Assembly (NCBI GenBank): GCA_033239525.1
Contig: BSYO01000026.1
Coordinates: 9,348,371-9,412,370, forward strand
Direction of reading: 5' to 3'
Length of the DNA stretch: 64,000 nt
Origin: Nepenthes gracilis
Lineage: Eukaryota; Streptophyta; Magnoliopsida; Caryophyllales; Nepenthaceae
The notes under the pieces were generated by a model. That model saw only the letters and a program-made list of their open reading frames with translations. It had not been told where the DNA came from and ran no database searches. Shown here in pieces: positions 47,869 to 58,153 of the stretch. Made by a program: the position numbers and the translations under genes. How positions within the stretch are numbered: the first letter of the stretch is position 1; each line of letters opens with the position of its first letter.

Positions 47869-48064
47869 GTAATATTTCGGATCTCCGTTTGAATTATTTT
47901 AAAATTAATTATAATTTTGGGTAGATTGGATATAGCAAAAATTAATTAAATATTATAAAATTTTGTAGAAAATTTAGATTAGTTGGGATGATCCCCGGGA
48001 TATGCTTGCACTATCACTCGAGTATCGATTTGGATTATAAAAGAAAAATAGAAAAAATATATAA

Positions 48065-48119
<55 letters not shown>

Positions 48120-49112
48120 GAAATAAAAGAAATAAAAAGGAGAAATCAGAGAAGGGATCATGGAGAAAGAAATGGAGGAAGGAGGAAGAGAGAAGAAAAG
48201 AGAGAGGGCCGGTGCAAGGCCGTCACCACTGCCATCACCAGAGTTGCTGATGTTGGGAATGAATGCTGGTGAAGCCCTCTCCGTGATACTACCCTCCATT
48301 TTATGTGCCTGTGTGAGTAGAGGAGGGAATCACGAACCGAAGAAAACAATCGTTGTCGTTGCCAGAGGAAACGGATGAAATCGAAACAAGTAAATCCTTT
48401 CATTCTCTTCGTGGATGCTGATTTTGAGTTGCATGTACCAATTTTGGGAGAAATTGATCAAATCGTGGAAGGATGGGTGAAAAAGGCATGGTGGAGAGAA
48501 AGAAAATCGATGGCTTGTATGTGTTGCCATTTGTTCTTGTGTCCGGGTTGATACTACCCTCCATTTTATGTGCGTCCGTCGTGTCAAAGTCAAAGAAGAA
48601 GAAACGTGAAGAGAGAGAGGTAGAGGCAAGGTGACCGAAGAGAGAGAAAGGGGCGTGCATAAAGGAGAGAGAAGGCTCGATTCAGATACCTTGAGACATC
48701 CTTTTGGCAAATCTATTTGGAATAAAGTTGATACAAGTATCTATGACGTCATTTCTTAGTTTGATTTAATATTTGATATATTTTAGATATTATTTAAAAT
48801 TTTTACTAACATATATGTATTTTTATACACCCGATTTGTTTATTTTGGACATGCATGTATAGCTCATTGGCTGATTTGGAAGTTTCTAGTACGGGTTTTA
48901 TGATTTTAGAGGATTTAATATTTTTTTGAAAGTTTGAATAATTATTTAGATACTATATATGTTTATATTACTATGAATATACAAAAATGTGAGAAATTGA
49001 TCAAATCGTGGAAGGAACTGGGTTTATTATTTGAAAAAGGCATCATTCCCATTTAGTGGATTTGAGAAGAAAAAAGTCATAGTGAGTAACCATACCCATG
49101 AACAACAGCATT
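47869..49112 (+). repeat. 3' LTR of element D, first part
   Basis: Starts TGTAATATTTCGG right after the purine tract. Contains (TAA)n at 48069-48116 at the same place as in the 5' LTR. It is interrupted at 49112 by the solo LTR and resumes at 50911. Confidence 0.8.
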
Positions 49113-49240
49113 TGTGATGTTCAATCTCAATTGGATTATTTTAATATTAATTGTGATTTTTGCCAATAATTTTGAGGAATGATCGGGATTTTGGGGTTGT
49201 TGTTGTTCGGATTCCGATTTGGGATTTTAAAATTTAAAGT

Positions 49241-49289
<49 letters not shown>

Positions 49290-50910
49290 TAATAATGATA
49301 AAAGTAAAAAGGAAAAGGAAAAAGAAAAAGAAAGGGGGAGAAGAATCGGGGAGAGAGAAAGAGATGGGGGAAAATGGGTTAGGGTTTTGTTGCGTGAGGA
49401 AGAAGAAGAGAAGGGAGGAGGAAGAAGCGGCGGCGGCGGCGGCGACGGAGGAGATCATGGAGAATCGGCGGTGTGCGGTGGTCGTGTCGCTCCGGGTGTG
49501 GTGGCGTGCGATGGGGTGAAGAAGAACGGAGGAGAGAAGCTGCGCGTGAAGAGAGGGTAGAGGCAAGGTGGCCGAAGAGAGAGAAAGGGGGCGATGGCTG
49601 CGATAGCAAGGCGGCGCGGTGGAGAGGGAAGGTGGAGAGCATAAAGGAGAGGAGGTAGGAGAGAGAAAGGCTCGATTGAGTACTTCGGGACATCCTTTCT
49701 TGGGATCTTGATGTTAAGACATCCTCTTTTTCTTGGCAAATTTTCTGCATTTTGGAATTTTACTAAGTTGTATTTTTAAATACCCTACAAATTGTATCTA
49801 TACATGTATGTTTTATTGTCATTTTTTGTTTGATTTATGATTTGGATTTGATATATTTTATGTTTGGTATTTAAAACCATTTTTACCTTGCACTAACATA
49901 TATGTATTTTTGGATCACTACGTGATCCGAGGCACCGGCTACTTCGATTTGTTTATTTTGGACATGAGGTATTGGCTACTTCCTACTACTTCCGCCGGAA
50001 GATGAGGTATTGGCTCGTTGAGGTATTGGCTGAAGATTTGGAAGTTTCCGCCATAAGGAAGATGAGGTTTTTATGATTTTAGAGGAACCATTAATATTTT
50101 TTTAATGTATTTGAATAATATATTTAGATACTATATATTCCTTTATATTACATGGATGAATATACAAAAATGTGCATGAATTTTATACGAGGTAACCCTT
50201 CCTCAGTTGGTATCATTGATCTTTGGTTCTCCGATTTCGTGCATGCTTTGTATTTCGCACGTATTTGGGTGTATGATGATTTGAGATACGTGGTTTGTTG
50301 GGCGATAGAATGTCTTCTTCATGTGATAAAACCCGTTTTTGATTTGTTTTAGTTGAATTGATTATGAGTTTTAGATCTGTGTCTCCACGTGGATGTGGTG
50401 AGGGAGATTTATTTTTACCGATTTTAAATGATTTTGTCCCTGAGGGACGAGGTTAATGCGGATGACGATTTAAAGACATCTCCTCGTTTAGAATTTTACG
50501 TGATTGCTATTATCCCCGCCATTTATGTGTACCGTTTTATACGATTCTTGATTTGAGCTCTGATTCACGTTTTCATGTTTTATCCCTTCGGACTAGTAGC
50601 ATGGATACGCTTGAGCTCGGACGTGATCGGGCTCGGATATTCCTTTTGCGATGGAGATATTACATTTGGTATATTTGATCTCGAGATATGTTATGGTTAT
50701 TATTTATGGCACTTGGTGCCTTGATCATTGTATGAGAAATATTGAAGTTATAGTATTGTGGATAAAAAACATTATGGTCACAGGTCATGTATTTTGTTTG
50801 TCCGTTCTTATCCCCATGTTTGATTGTCACATCCGGAATTGTTGTTGATGAAAATCTTATTATTGATTTTATTTTTTTGACTGCGTATATGGTGGTCCCG
50901 GGTCGTGACA
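49113..50910 (+). repeat. Solo LTR nested in the 3' LTR of element D
   Basis: Starts TGTGATGTTC and ends GGGTCGTGACA, 1798 bp, same family as D's LTR. The 5-mers on either side are gcatt and acatt, a target duplication with one change. It contains (TA)n plus (TAA)n at 49243-49295, a purine-rich block, and a patch with four copies of GAGGTATTGGCT-like sequence (49966-50032). No internal sequence, so it is a solo LTR. Confidence 0.75.
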
Positions 50911-52054
50911 ACATTAGTGCCCAAATATGCTGTCCTAAATTGTACTTGATCTGGCCTAAAGTTACTAGATATATGTATAATCCTTACTCAATTTAGTCTT
51001 TAAATAATAGAAACTCAAATTTGATACATAATTTGTATTTTTATATAGAGTTGTATTGGATTTTGATTTGAATTTGGATTTGAGATTCGCTGATTTTATC
51101 CACAAATAGGCTTTAACATGTTTTGTACAAATAATTTTGACTATACATTTTAATTTGAAGCTTTGAACTATTTGTTGCGACGTTATTTTGACTCTACGCA
51201 TGCTATTAGATCATCTGACTATTAGATTTTGTCCAAAATTACAAGCTGATCAAATATTAGATTTGAACTTTCATTTGAACTTGGACTTTGGAATTGGCTA
51301 TTTGTCTATTAGAATCAATTCAAATCACTTCTATTTTGTTTATATATATATACATCCCGATGATCACTGCTTTCTAATTTGGTCATTTATTTTGGATTTG
51401 GGCATTTTATTTTAGCAGAGACTACTAGTAGATTTTAAATCTTGGATTTCTATTGGATTTATTGTATTGACGGCTTGGATTTATTCTATTATTTGATTAA
51501 ATATTTATCCATTTGACCATTTCTCTAATTTATTAGACTTATTTTATTTAAATATAATATTTGCTCAGTGTTAGACTCATATTTCCTATTTTATCCATTC
51601 AGAGTAAAAGATTGAGCTATATTATATGAGTAGGATCGAGTTTTGGCACAACATTATATTTTTCGGTGAACATTATATTCATTTAAATAAATGATATCAG
51701 TCATATTTGATTTATGGATGTAATCTATTAAGCTGCCTTTAGCAGTTAGAGTCAGCCACATGTGGGCCTTTGGATTGCATATTAATATTTATTGGGTAGA
51801 TTTTTTTTATGTGGATCAGTTACTATTATTATTTGGTTGTTCCCTTACGATTATTTGTCACAGGTCATGATTATTTTGTTCGGACAGTTGTCCGATGAGG
51901 TCTTATGAGGGTAATTTTTTGATCCCATTTGTGTATTAGTTTGTCAAACACAGATTTTAGGATTTAGTATTATTTATAAAATTTATTTACGATTTAAAAT
52001 TTTAAAAATTATAACTAATTAATTAATTGACCTATTTGTGTCAGGTTCATGACA
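50911..52054 (+). repeat. 3' LTR of element D, second part
   Basis: From 50916 it continues the alignment to D's 5' LTR (for example TACAAATAATTTTGACTATA at 51126 and at 44690). It ends TTCATGACA at 52054. Beyond about 51290 there is no partner left in the truncated 5' LTR. Confidence 0.7.
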
Positions 52055-52226
52055 GTCAGTGTAATCCACAAAGAATTGCCAAGTGCAGAGAATCAAAGTC
52101 AAACCTAATTGAGCAGCAAATCAGGAGGCCACTTGGGGAAGGGGCAAAATAGGAAAGCGACAAACGGACTCCCATCAATAAACATGTTGGGAGTTAAAAA
52201 TTTAAACCTCCCTGCATGTGAGCTAG

Positions 52227-52898
52227 TGATGGAAACAGCCAAAAGTGGGATGGCCTAGGAACCAAGCCCATGAATGGAGGAAGGGCCCAAAGGGTAGTGG
52301 ACCATGGCAAGACTTTGCAAAGGCTCGGGACTAAGCAGCGGAGGGATTAACCCGAGTAGGCCAACCTGAGACCGATAGGCTAGAAATGGGCAATGAGGGG
52401 CGCCCCATAGTGCCACACACACGAGAAAAACTAACCATAAGTGCCCCAAACAATTGAGCAAATATCCCCTGAATATTGCCCACGATTGCGCAATCTCTTC
52501 CAAAATGGCAACATCGATTTATTAGATCTCTTTCAATGGCAATAGCCTAACTGCCACCTCCAGCATCGCTGTGAAAAAGGAAAGAATCTACCTGGCCACC
52601 CACAATTTCCATAATCAGCACTTGCAATCCCTAGAGTAGCTCACCGAATTTGCACGAATAGCCATCAATCAATTTTGGTGCTCAAACAGGGCTAAGTTGG
52701 CTCAAATGTTATAAAGACCCCCCTTCCTTCCACGGGCAAGAGGCATGTGCACTTGCAAGTTTATAAAAAAACAACTCTCTACCCAAAAAGCATCCAAGAA
52801 GCCTCTCATAGCTCTCTCTCCCTTTCTTCCTTCCTCTCTCAAGCCACTCAACTTACGAATACACCTCGTCAAAGTCACTTCCCGTCGAGCACATCACT
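52227..52898 (+). repeat. Right (3') LTR of element C, truncated
   Basis: Starts TGATGGAAACAGCC and follows the left LTR through the TATA region and the first minisatellite unit (CCCGTCGAGCACATCAC). It then stops matching near 52898. The last roughly 300 bp are gone. Confidence 0.8.
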
Positions 52899-53880
52899 AT
52901 TTTAAGTTAGGCACATTGGATTGACCGATTAGGTTGGCTCAGTTGATGACATACTCAATACTAGCCTTTTATACTCGAAAGTTGAATCCAAGCTCCAAGG
53001 ATGTACAACAGATTAATCAAACCAATTCTATCTTTTAATTATTCGAGCAATCATTCCTAAGAGTCTCAAGGCCAGTGTATTGTCACTGCTATCTGATTGT
53101 GTCATCAAATCCTACTACCATGTGGCTTTGACATAGATTCCCTGGCTTTTGATGATATGTTTTTGCTTCAAAGCATTTTATTTCATAGCTTATTTTTCCT
53201 ATAAAAAAGACAGTATCTTCTTCATCTGATGTCCATACCTCAGATGTTAATAGAATTGGCTGGATCTTATGTTTCGGACGGAAAAAAGATAATCTTAGTG
53301 TTGTGGTGTCCTGTTGAGTGCCAATGACAAAGTCTGTCTTGGTTTTCTTTTTTTAGAGAGAAAATCATTTTGATTTTTCTCTTTTACGTAACATCGATGG
53401 TTAGTCAAGTTGGGTTCATCCTAGCTCATGCATCTATCTTGTGTTCATCCACATGATATTTTAAGTCACCAAAATCTTATATTTATTAATAAATCCTATC
53501 AAAATTTATTTAATTCATAGTCTTAAGATTTGATAATTTTCCGAGGGATAACTCAAGAGACAAGATAAGCCTCAACCTTTCACATACCAAGTCTAGTAAA
53601 TTCTCTCTCTTATTATATTAGTACTTTCTATTTATTACATCTATCATGTAGAATATTTACTGATTTGAGTGCCAAAAATGTATTAGGAAGAAATCTCTCG
53701 GATTTCTTTCACCTCTTGTTTTTTTTATGGCACTCATAAAATTGGTTCAAGACTTAGAATTACATTCAGATATGGTCGTTAAAGGATCCAAATTGAATCG
53801 ATTTTTTGAGTACACATCATTAGCATTGTATATGAAAATGTTAACAAAAACTGTTCACTGCTAATAAAAATGTATAACAT
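52899..53880. other. Unassigned region
   Basis: No coding region, LTR or repeat recognised; AT-rich single-copy-looking sequence with stops in all frames. Confidence 0.5.
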
Positions 53881-54095
53881 GCGTTTGGCTGGAGGGCCCT
53901 CCACCTCCATAACATATCGGCTAGCCGTGTACTAGTCGATGGCAGCACCATGTGCCTAGCAGTAGAACCTGTGAATGTAGGGTCTTCGTGTTGAGATATG
54001 GGTCACTTCCATGTGGGATCATATCCGATTGGTAGGACGATAGTTTTAGCCAAATATACATCATTACAACATTGATGGAAGTATTGTTGTACTCG

Positions 54096-54121
54096 CCGCA
54101 CACGCTTGCATGTGCGGCGCG
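54096..54121. repeat. Perfect 9-bp inverted repeat, GC-rich hairpin
   Basis: CGCCGCACA (54096-54104), an 8-nt loop, then TGTGCGGCG (54113-54121), immediately followed by CGTGCGGCG. It stands out in an AT-rich surrounding. Confidence 0.85.
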
Positions 54122-54147
54122 TGCGGCGATATGACTTGATGACAAAT

Positions 54148-54330
54148 AATTGGCCGGAGTGAAAGAAAACACTAGAGTTGGAAAAAATGCCAGAGTGAAG
54201 AAAAGGCCGGAGTGAAGGAAATGCCAAAGTAAAAAAAGGCTGGAGTAAAGAAAATGCCGGAGTGGTGAAACTACGGGAGTGGAATACTAAGTCCAAAGTG
54301 GTGAATTGCTGGAGTAGAACTACCTAGCAT
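54148..54330 (+). repeat. Degenerate short tandem repeat, GCCGGAGTGAAG-type units
   Basis: About nine units of roughly 18-20 bp with the core GCCGGAGTGAAGAAAA, decaying rightwards (for example GCCAGAGTGAAGAAAAG, GCCGGAGTGAAGGAAAT, GCTGGAGTAAAGAAAAT). Confidence 0.75.
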
Positions 54331-54361
54331 GAGTGATGAGACTAGTCTATATTGATGCAAA

Positions 54362-54852
54362 GGGGGGCTGAGTGCTACCTGTATGAAAAATTGGTTATCT
54401 TCAAAATATAGTAAGGGTATCTGACATTACAGAGTAGTTGATTTTCAGAGTTGGTAGTTGACTTTATAAAGTAACTCAATTGTAAAGTTTACGGTTGGAA
54501 GGCAATGTTGTAGAGTAGATGGCAGGCTTAGCAGGGTACGCCACAAACTTGCAGAGCAGGCGCCGCCCAATGCATTTGCATATATGTCCATAGCTGAGAT
54601 TTGTATAGGAGAAGAAATAAGAGGAAGAAGCAGAAAATACAAGGAGTAATTCTTTTACTATTGTACTATATTATCTGTTCTTGAAGGTTTTTTTTAAACA
54701 AACGGTTTTTTAATCAAATTTTATATAGTGAAATTTTATAAATTATCCCATGATTTTCTTCCTCTTATTTAGAAGAAGGTTTTCACATAAAATTTGTATG
54801 TATTGGTCTGTCCTTTCTCTGTTGTGTGTGTGATTATTGTTATCAATTTTTT
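54362..54852 (+). repeat. Possible solo LTR or LTR fragment
   Basis: A purine tract (GCAAAGGGGGGC) is followed by TGAGTGCTACC, and the stretch ends about 490 bp later at TTGTTATCA. Size and layout fit a copia LTR. No second copy or primer site is present, so this is a guess from structure. Confidence 0.3.
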
Positions 54853-55760
54853 TTCTTAACTCACAATTTTGACGGTGCCCGTCCTGAAGACTTCATTTTG
54901 GCAAACCATGCTCCCGGGCCCAGCGCCTGCTTGCACCCACAGCCACCAGAGGATACCACCGCTTGTCCGCCGTGGTAACCCAGTTTGGATTCCTGCCGGC
55001 TAGCCTTCCCTTTCTTGCTCGGATTCGTCTGTGAAGAAGCTCTGCAAAAAAAAAAAAAAAAAAAAGGGTAACTGAGGATAAGAACCACCAAAAATCCTTA
55101 AAGTGAGGGCAAGCACAACAATTTGTCAAACGTGGGCTTCGACCCTGCCCGTTACAGGCTCACGTCACCAAGCTCGGCAAGAAACCCATCACCCTTCTTC
55201 CACATTGGGGACCACTTAGATTTCTCTTTCTGATGAAAATAATTACTCCGTAACATTAACACAGAACGAGGGAGAAAACTCAATTCCAGGCTCGGCATCA
55301 GTCGAAGAGCTGAACCACGAGATGAAGAGGAACGACAGCGGCGTTGACAAATCACGGGAAGATGAGAATCGCCGGAGAGAAGAAGTTCCCGGGGGCACCG
55401 GGATTGGCATCCAGCCCAGAGAGCAACCCTGGTGGGCACCGGGGAAGGCACTTAACCGCCGTCCTTGCCCGGGCTAAGGTCAGTCGCCGTCATGCTCTCG
55501 CCAAGGCCAAGCGCCGCTCCAAGCTCACGCCCAGGCCGAGATTCATCGCTGCCTGTGCCCTCAGATCTGCTGTCGTCCACACCAAGGCCCGATGCTGTCC
55601 GTGCCAGGTATGCGCTGTGCCTGTCAGCAGCTGGCGCCGAGCTGACCCAGGTGAACCCGTCGGTCATCAGCCGACCCAAGTGGGGGCCAGGCTGGCCCCA
55701 CGCAGTGATACTGACCCAGGTAGGTGGCATCGCACAATTCAAATGATTAATTAATTAAGA
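54853..55760. other. GC-rich unassigned segment, possible decayed exons on minus strand
   Basis: The minus strand has a 20-base pyrimidine run ending GCAG (about 55070-55044). It is followed by an open stretch reading TNPSKKGKASRQESKLGYHG and onward to a stop at 54861. Upstream on the same strand 55451-55152 is open. Composition is unlike the neighbours. It could be remnants of a gene or of an element; I do not recognise the protein. Confidence 0.25.
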
Positions 55761-55974
55761 TGAATAATTAATTTGGAGGGATAGATAATTCAAATAAAAA
55801 AATTATTAATTATTAAAAAACCGATGACATGGGTCACCCAAACACTTCGGCCAATTGCTGACCCTAGTCAAACAAGTGCGATCTAGGATAGCTAAGTGCC
55901 TTGCCCGGGCGTCGGCCTGAGTCGAGCAAGTGCCCAGCGGGTCTCTATCTCGTTAAGATAAACTAGGAGTTTGG

Positions 55975-56535
55975 ATTGACACAGTTTAGATGAATGAATA
56001 GTTTTGATAAATCACCTGGATAATTTAGAGGAACGAATAGTTTGGATAAATTATATGTTCGGATGAGCTACAAGTTCAGGTGAACCATCTGGATGAACTA
56101 GGAGTTCAAATGAATTACTCATTTTGGTTAACGAAAAGTTCTAATGAACTAAAAGTTCGAATGAACCACCTGTTTGTATGAACGAAGACTTCTGATTAAT
56201 TCGAAGTTCGGATAAACCACTAGTTCAAATGAACTAAAAGTTTTAATGAACCACCCGTTCAGATGAATAAAATGTTTGGATGAATTGTAAATTTGAATAA
56301 ACCACCCGTTCAGATGAATAAAGAGTTTACATGAACTAAGTGTTTGAATGAATTAGATGTTTGAATGAACCACGAGCAATTCAGCTAAACACCTTGCAGT
56401 TTGGATGAATGTCCAGTTTGGATGAATGGCGTGTGGTTCAGATGAACGTAGTTCAGGTGAACATCTAGTTCAAATAAATGACAGTTTGTATGAACAACCA
56501 GTTCAAATGAATAACGACCAGACCAATCCGAAGGG
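55975..56535 (+). repeat. Degenerate minisatellite with GTTCNNATGAAC units
   Basis: About 30 irregular units of 14-22 bp built on AGTTCRRATGAACYAC or AGTTTGGATGAA. Many units contain the dyad GTTC-NNAT-GAAC. Spacing is uneven and all frames contain stops, so it is not coding. It lies upstream of the copia LTR. Confidence 0.8.
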
Positions 56536-56620
56536 CTAACTAGTTCGGAAGGATAATTAATTCGGAGGAATGATTAACCCAAGTGCCAAACCTATTGGGT
56601 TTTGATCATTCTCTTATGGG

Positions 56621-57350
56621 TGTCACAACAAATGAAAAATTATCAGAAGGTCGGGCAAGATTCGTGCAAGGATTAGAGGAAGCACGCGTGACGAAGGCCT
56701 GAAATACGGATTCCATATTGATAGCGCTCGAGTCACACTCAATCCGTGCTCAAGCACCAATTCCAAACTGATGGCCCAAATGCCACACTCAAGGCTCACT
56801 CGAGTGGAGCTTAAATGTCGATTCTAGCGATGTCCACATTCAAGTGCCGAATCGTAGTATAAAATGCATCGGATGTATTTTAGGGCAAAAAAACTGCTAA
56901 AATCATTCTCACACAAGGAGAACTGCACAAAAAGAGAAGAAAGAAGATGAACAGATTCGACATCCTATTGAGCTCTGAATATTTTTTACCAAGATTGGGT
57001 ACATGGTTCTAGAGTCGATTTTAGAGTGTATTTTTATTTGGTTATTCTTATTTTTTATTATATTTTTTTTGTGAGTTATTGGGAGTGTTGAGAGGATTGT
57101 AGTCGCCTATTCTTCACTCAGGATTGTAGTGAAGGAATTTCAAAAGGAGTTCTTATAATCAATACTTTTATAATGCATTTGTTCGAAATTTGTCATATAA
57201 TTTTTTTCTCAATTGAAAAGGATTTTTCACATTAAAAATGTTATATATTGTTATATTTCTTATACTCATTGGTTTAGTAACCGACATGTGACGAGAGATT
57301 CGGGTTTATTTTCGCTGCATTGGGTTGTGTATATTTGGGTTGATCTCCAA
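56621..57350 (+). repeat. Probable 5' LTR of copia element F
   Basis: The right edge (GATCTCCA) is placed by the primer site that follows (TGGTACTAGAGAG, close to TGGTATCAGAGC). The left edge at TGTCACAACAAATG is a guess, as there is no second LTR. The stretch includes a poly(A)-like AT-rich part. Confidence 0.4.
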
Positions 57351-57354
57351 TAAA

Positions 57355-58153
57355 TGGTACTAGAGAGAGGTTATAAAAACTTTGATTTGATAACGTCAAT
57401 GTCGAAGAGTTTGCTATTCTGTGTTGAGCAATTTAACGAAAAAAATAGTTTCATTCTTTAGTAAGAAAGGATGAGAAATATTTTAACTCGAGAAAGAATG
57501 GTACAAAATAATTTGGAGGAAGAAAGATAAGTTGGAGAATATGACGGAGGAGAAGTGGCAAGATAAGAATGATTTTACTAATTGTACTATTAAGTTATAT
57601 CTTGCAAATAATACTCTTCAAAAGATCATTAGTCTGTCAGACCCAACAGTGGTCTTCGTGAAACTTAAAAGTCGATATAAGTCCAAATCCTTGACTTATA
57701 AAAACTTTGATTTGATAGCGTCAATGTCGAAGAGTTTGCTATTCTGTGCTTTGAGCAATTTAACGAAAAAAATAGTTTCATTCTTTAATAAGAAAAAGTG
57801 AGAAATATTTTGACTCGAGAAAGAATGGTACAAAATAATTCGGAGGAAGAAAGATAAGTTGGAGAATATGTCGGAGGAGAAGTGGCAAGATAAGAATGAT
57901 TTTGCTAATTGTACAATTAAGTTATATCTTGTAAATAATACTCTTCAAAAGATCATTAGTTTGTCAGACCCAGCGGAGGTCTCCGCGAAACTTAAAAGTC
58001 GATATAAGTTCAAATCCTTGACAACGAGGTTGTATGTGAAGAAATTCTATGGCATGCGTTTGTCGAGAGGGGAAAGTTTCGAGAAGTACTTAAATGAGTT
58101 TAATTAAATTTTAACACAAATCTCGACAATTGATGAGAGGATCAATGAGGAAG
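57355..58153 (+). pseudogene. Ty1/copia gag fragment with 325-bp tandem duplication (element F)
   Basis: The translated pieces read RNILTRERMVQNN, ENMSEEKWQDKNDFANCTIK, LYLVNNTLQKIISLSDPAEV, LTTRLYVKKFYGMRLSRGES and FEKYLNEFN. These match copia gag (UBN2-type) in order. Copy 1 of the duplication is 57371-57695, copy 2 57696-58022; both start TTATAAAAACTTTGATTTGA. Downstream the gag continues to INEEV and is cut by element E at 58154. No pol remains. Confidence 0.85.
57371..58022 (+). repeat. 325-bp tandem duplication in copia gag
   Basis: Two direct copies, about 95% alike by eye, differing by a few substitutions and 2 bp of indel. 325 is not a multiple of three, so the duplication shifts frame. 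Confidence 0.9.

Larger units (their letters stand above)
43023..52054 (+). mobile_element. Element D: degenerate Ty3/gypsy chromovirus nested in element C
   Basis: Starts TGTAATATTTTGG and ends GGTTCATGACA; the LTR pair begins at 43023 and 47869. The interior gives a zinc knuckle, RT and thumb in order, and its last bases before the 3' LTR read GAGGACGAAATTTTTGTAAG. That ending is characteristic of plant chromoviruses. Flanking 5-mers attag and gtcag agree at three positions. Pol is riddled with stops. The 5' part (rest of the LTR, primer site, gag start) is missing. A solo LTR splits the 3' LTR. Confidence 0.85.
35167..52898 (+). mobile_element. Element C: Tat-like LTR retrotransposon with nested insertions
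   Basis: The left LTR starts at 35167 and the right LTR at 52227; both share long matches such as AAGCCCAYGAATGGAGGAAG. The interior keeps primer-binding region, gag start, RNase H, integrase and the antisense ORF, in the same order as A and B. A chromovirus LTR fragment replaces gag core to RT (about 36623-37190). Chromovirus D interrupts it at 43023-52054. Element C sequence resumes at 52055 and reaches the right LTR through the same lead-in found in B (ATGTTGGGAGTTRAAA). The right LTR is truncated near 52898. Confidence 0.88.

Noticed and set aside
53892..53903. 12-bp perfect palindrome GGAGGGCCCTCC
   Set aside because: Single short site with no partner or context; expected occasionally by chance.
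55344..55754. 136-codon Arg/Ala-rich plus-strand frame and overlapping minus frames
   Set aside because: Open on both strands because the segment is GC-rich; no domain recognised, no splice context that decides a strand.
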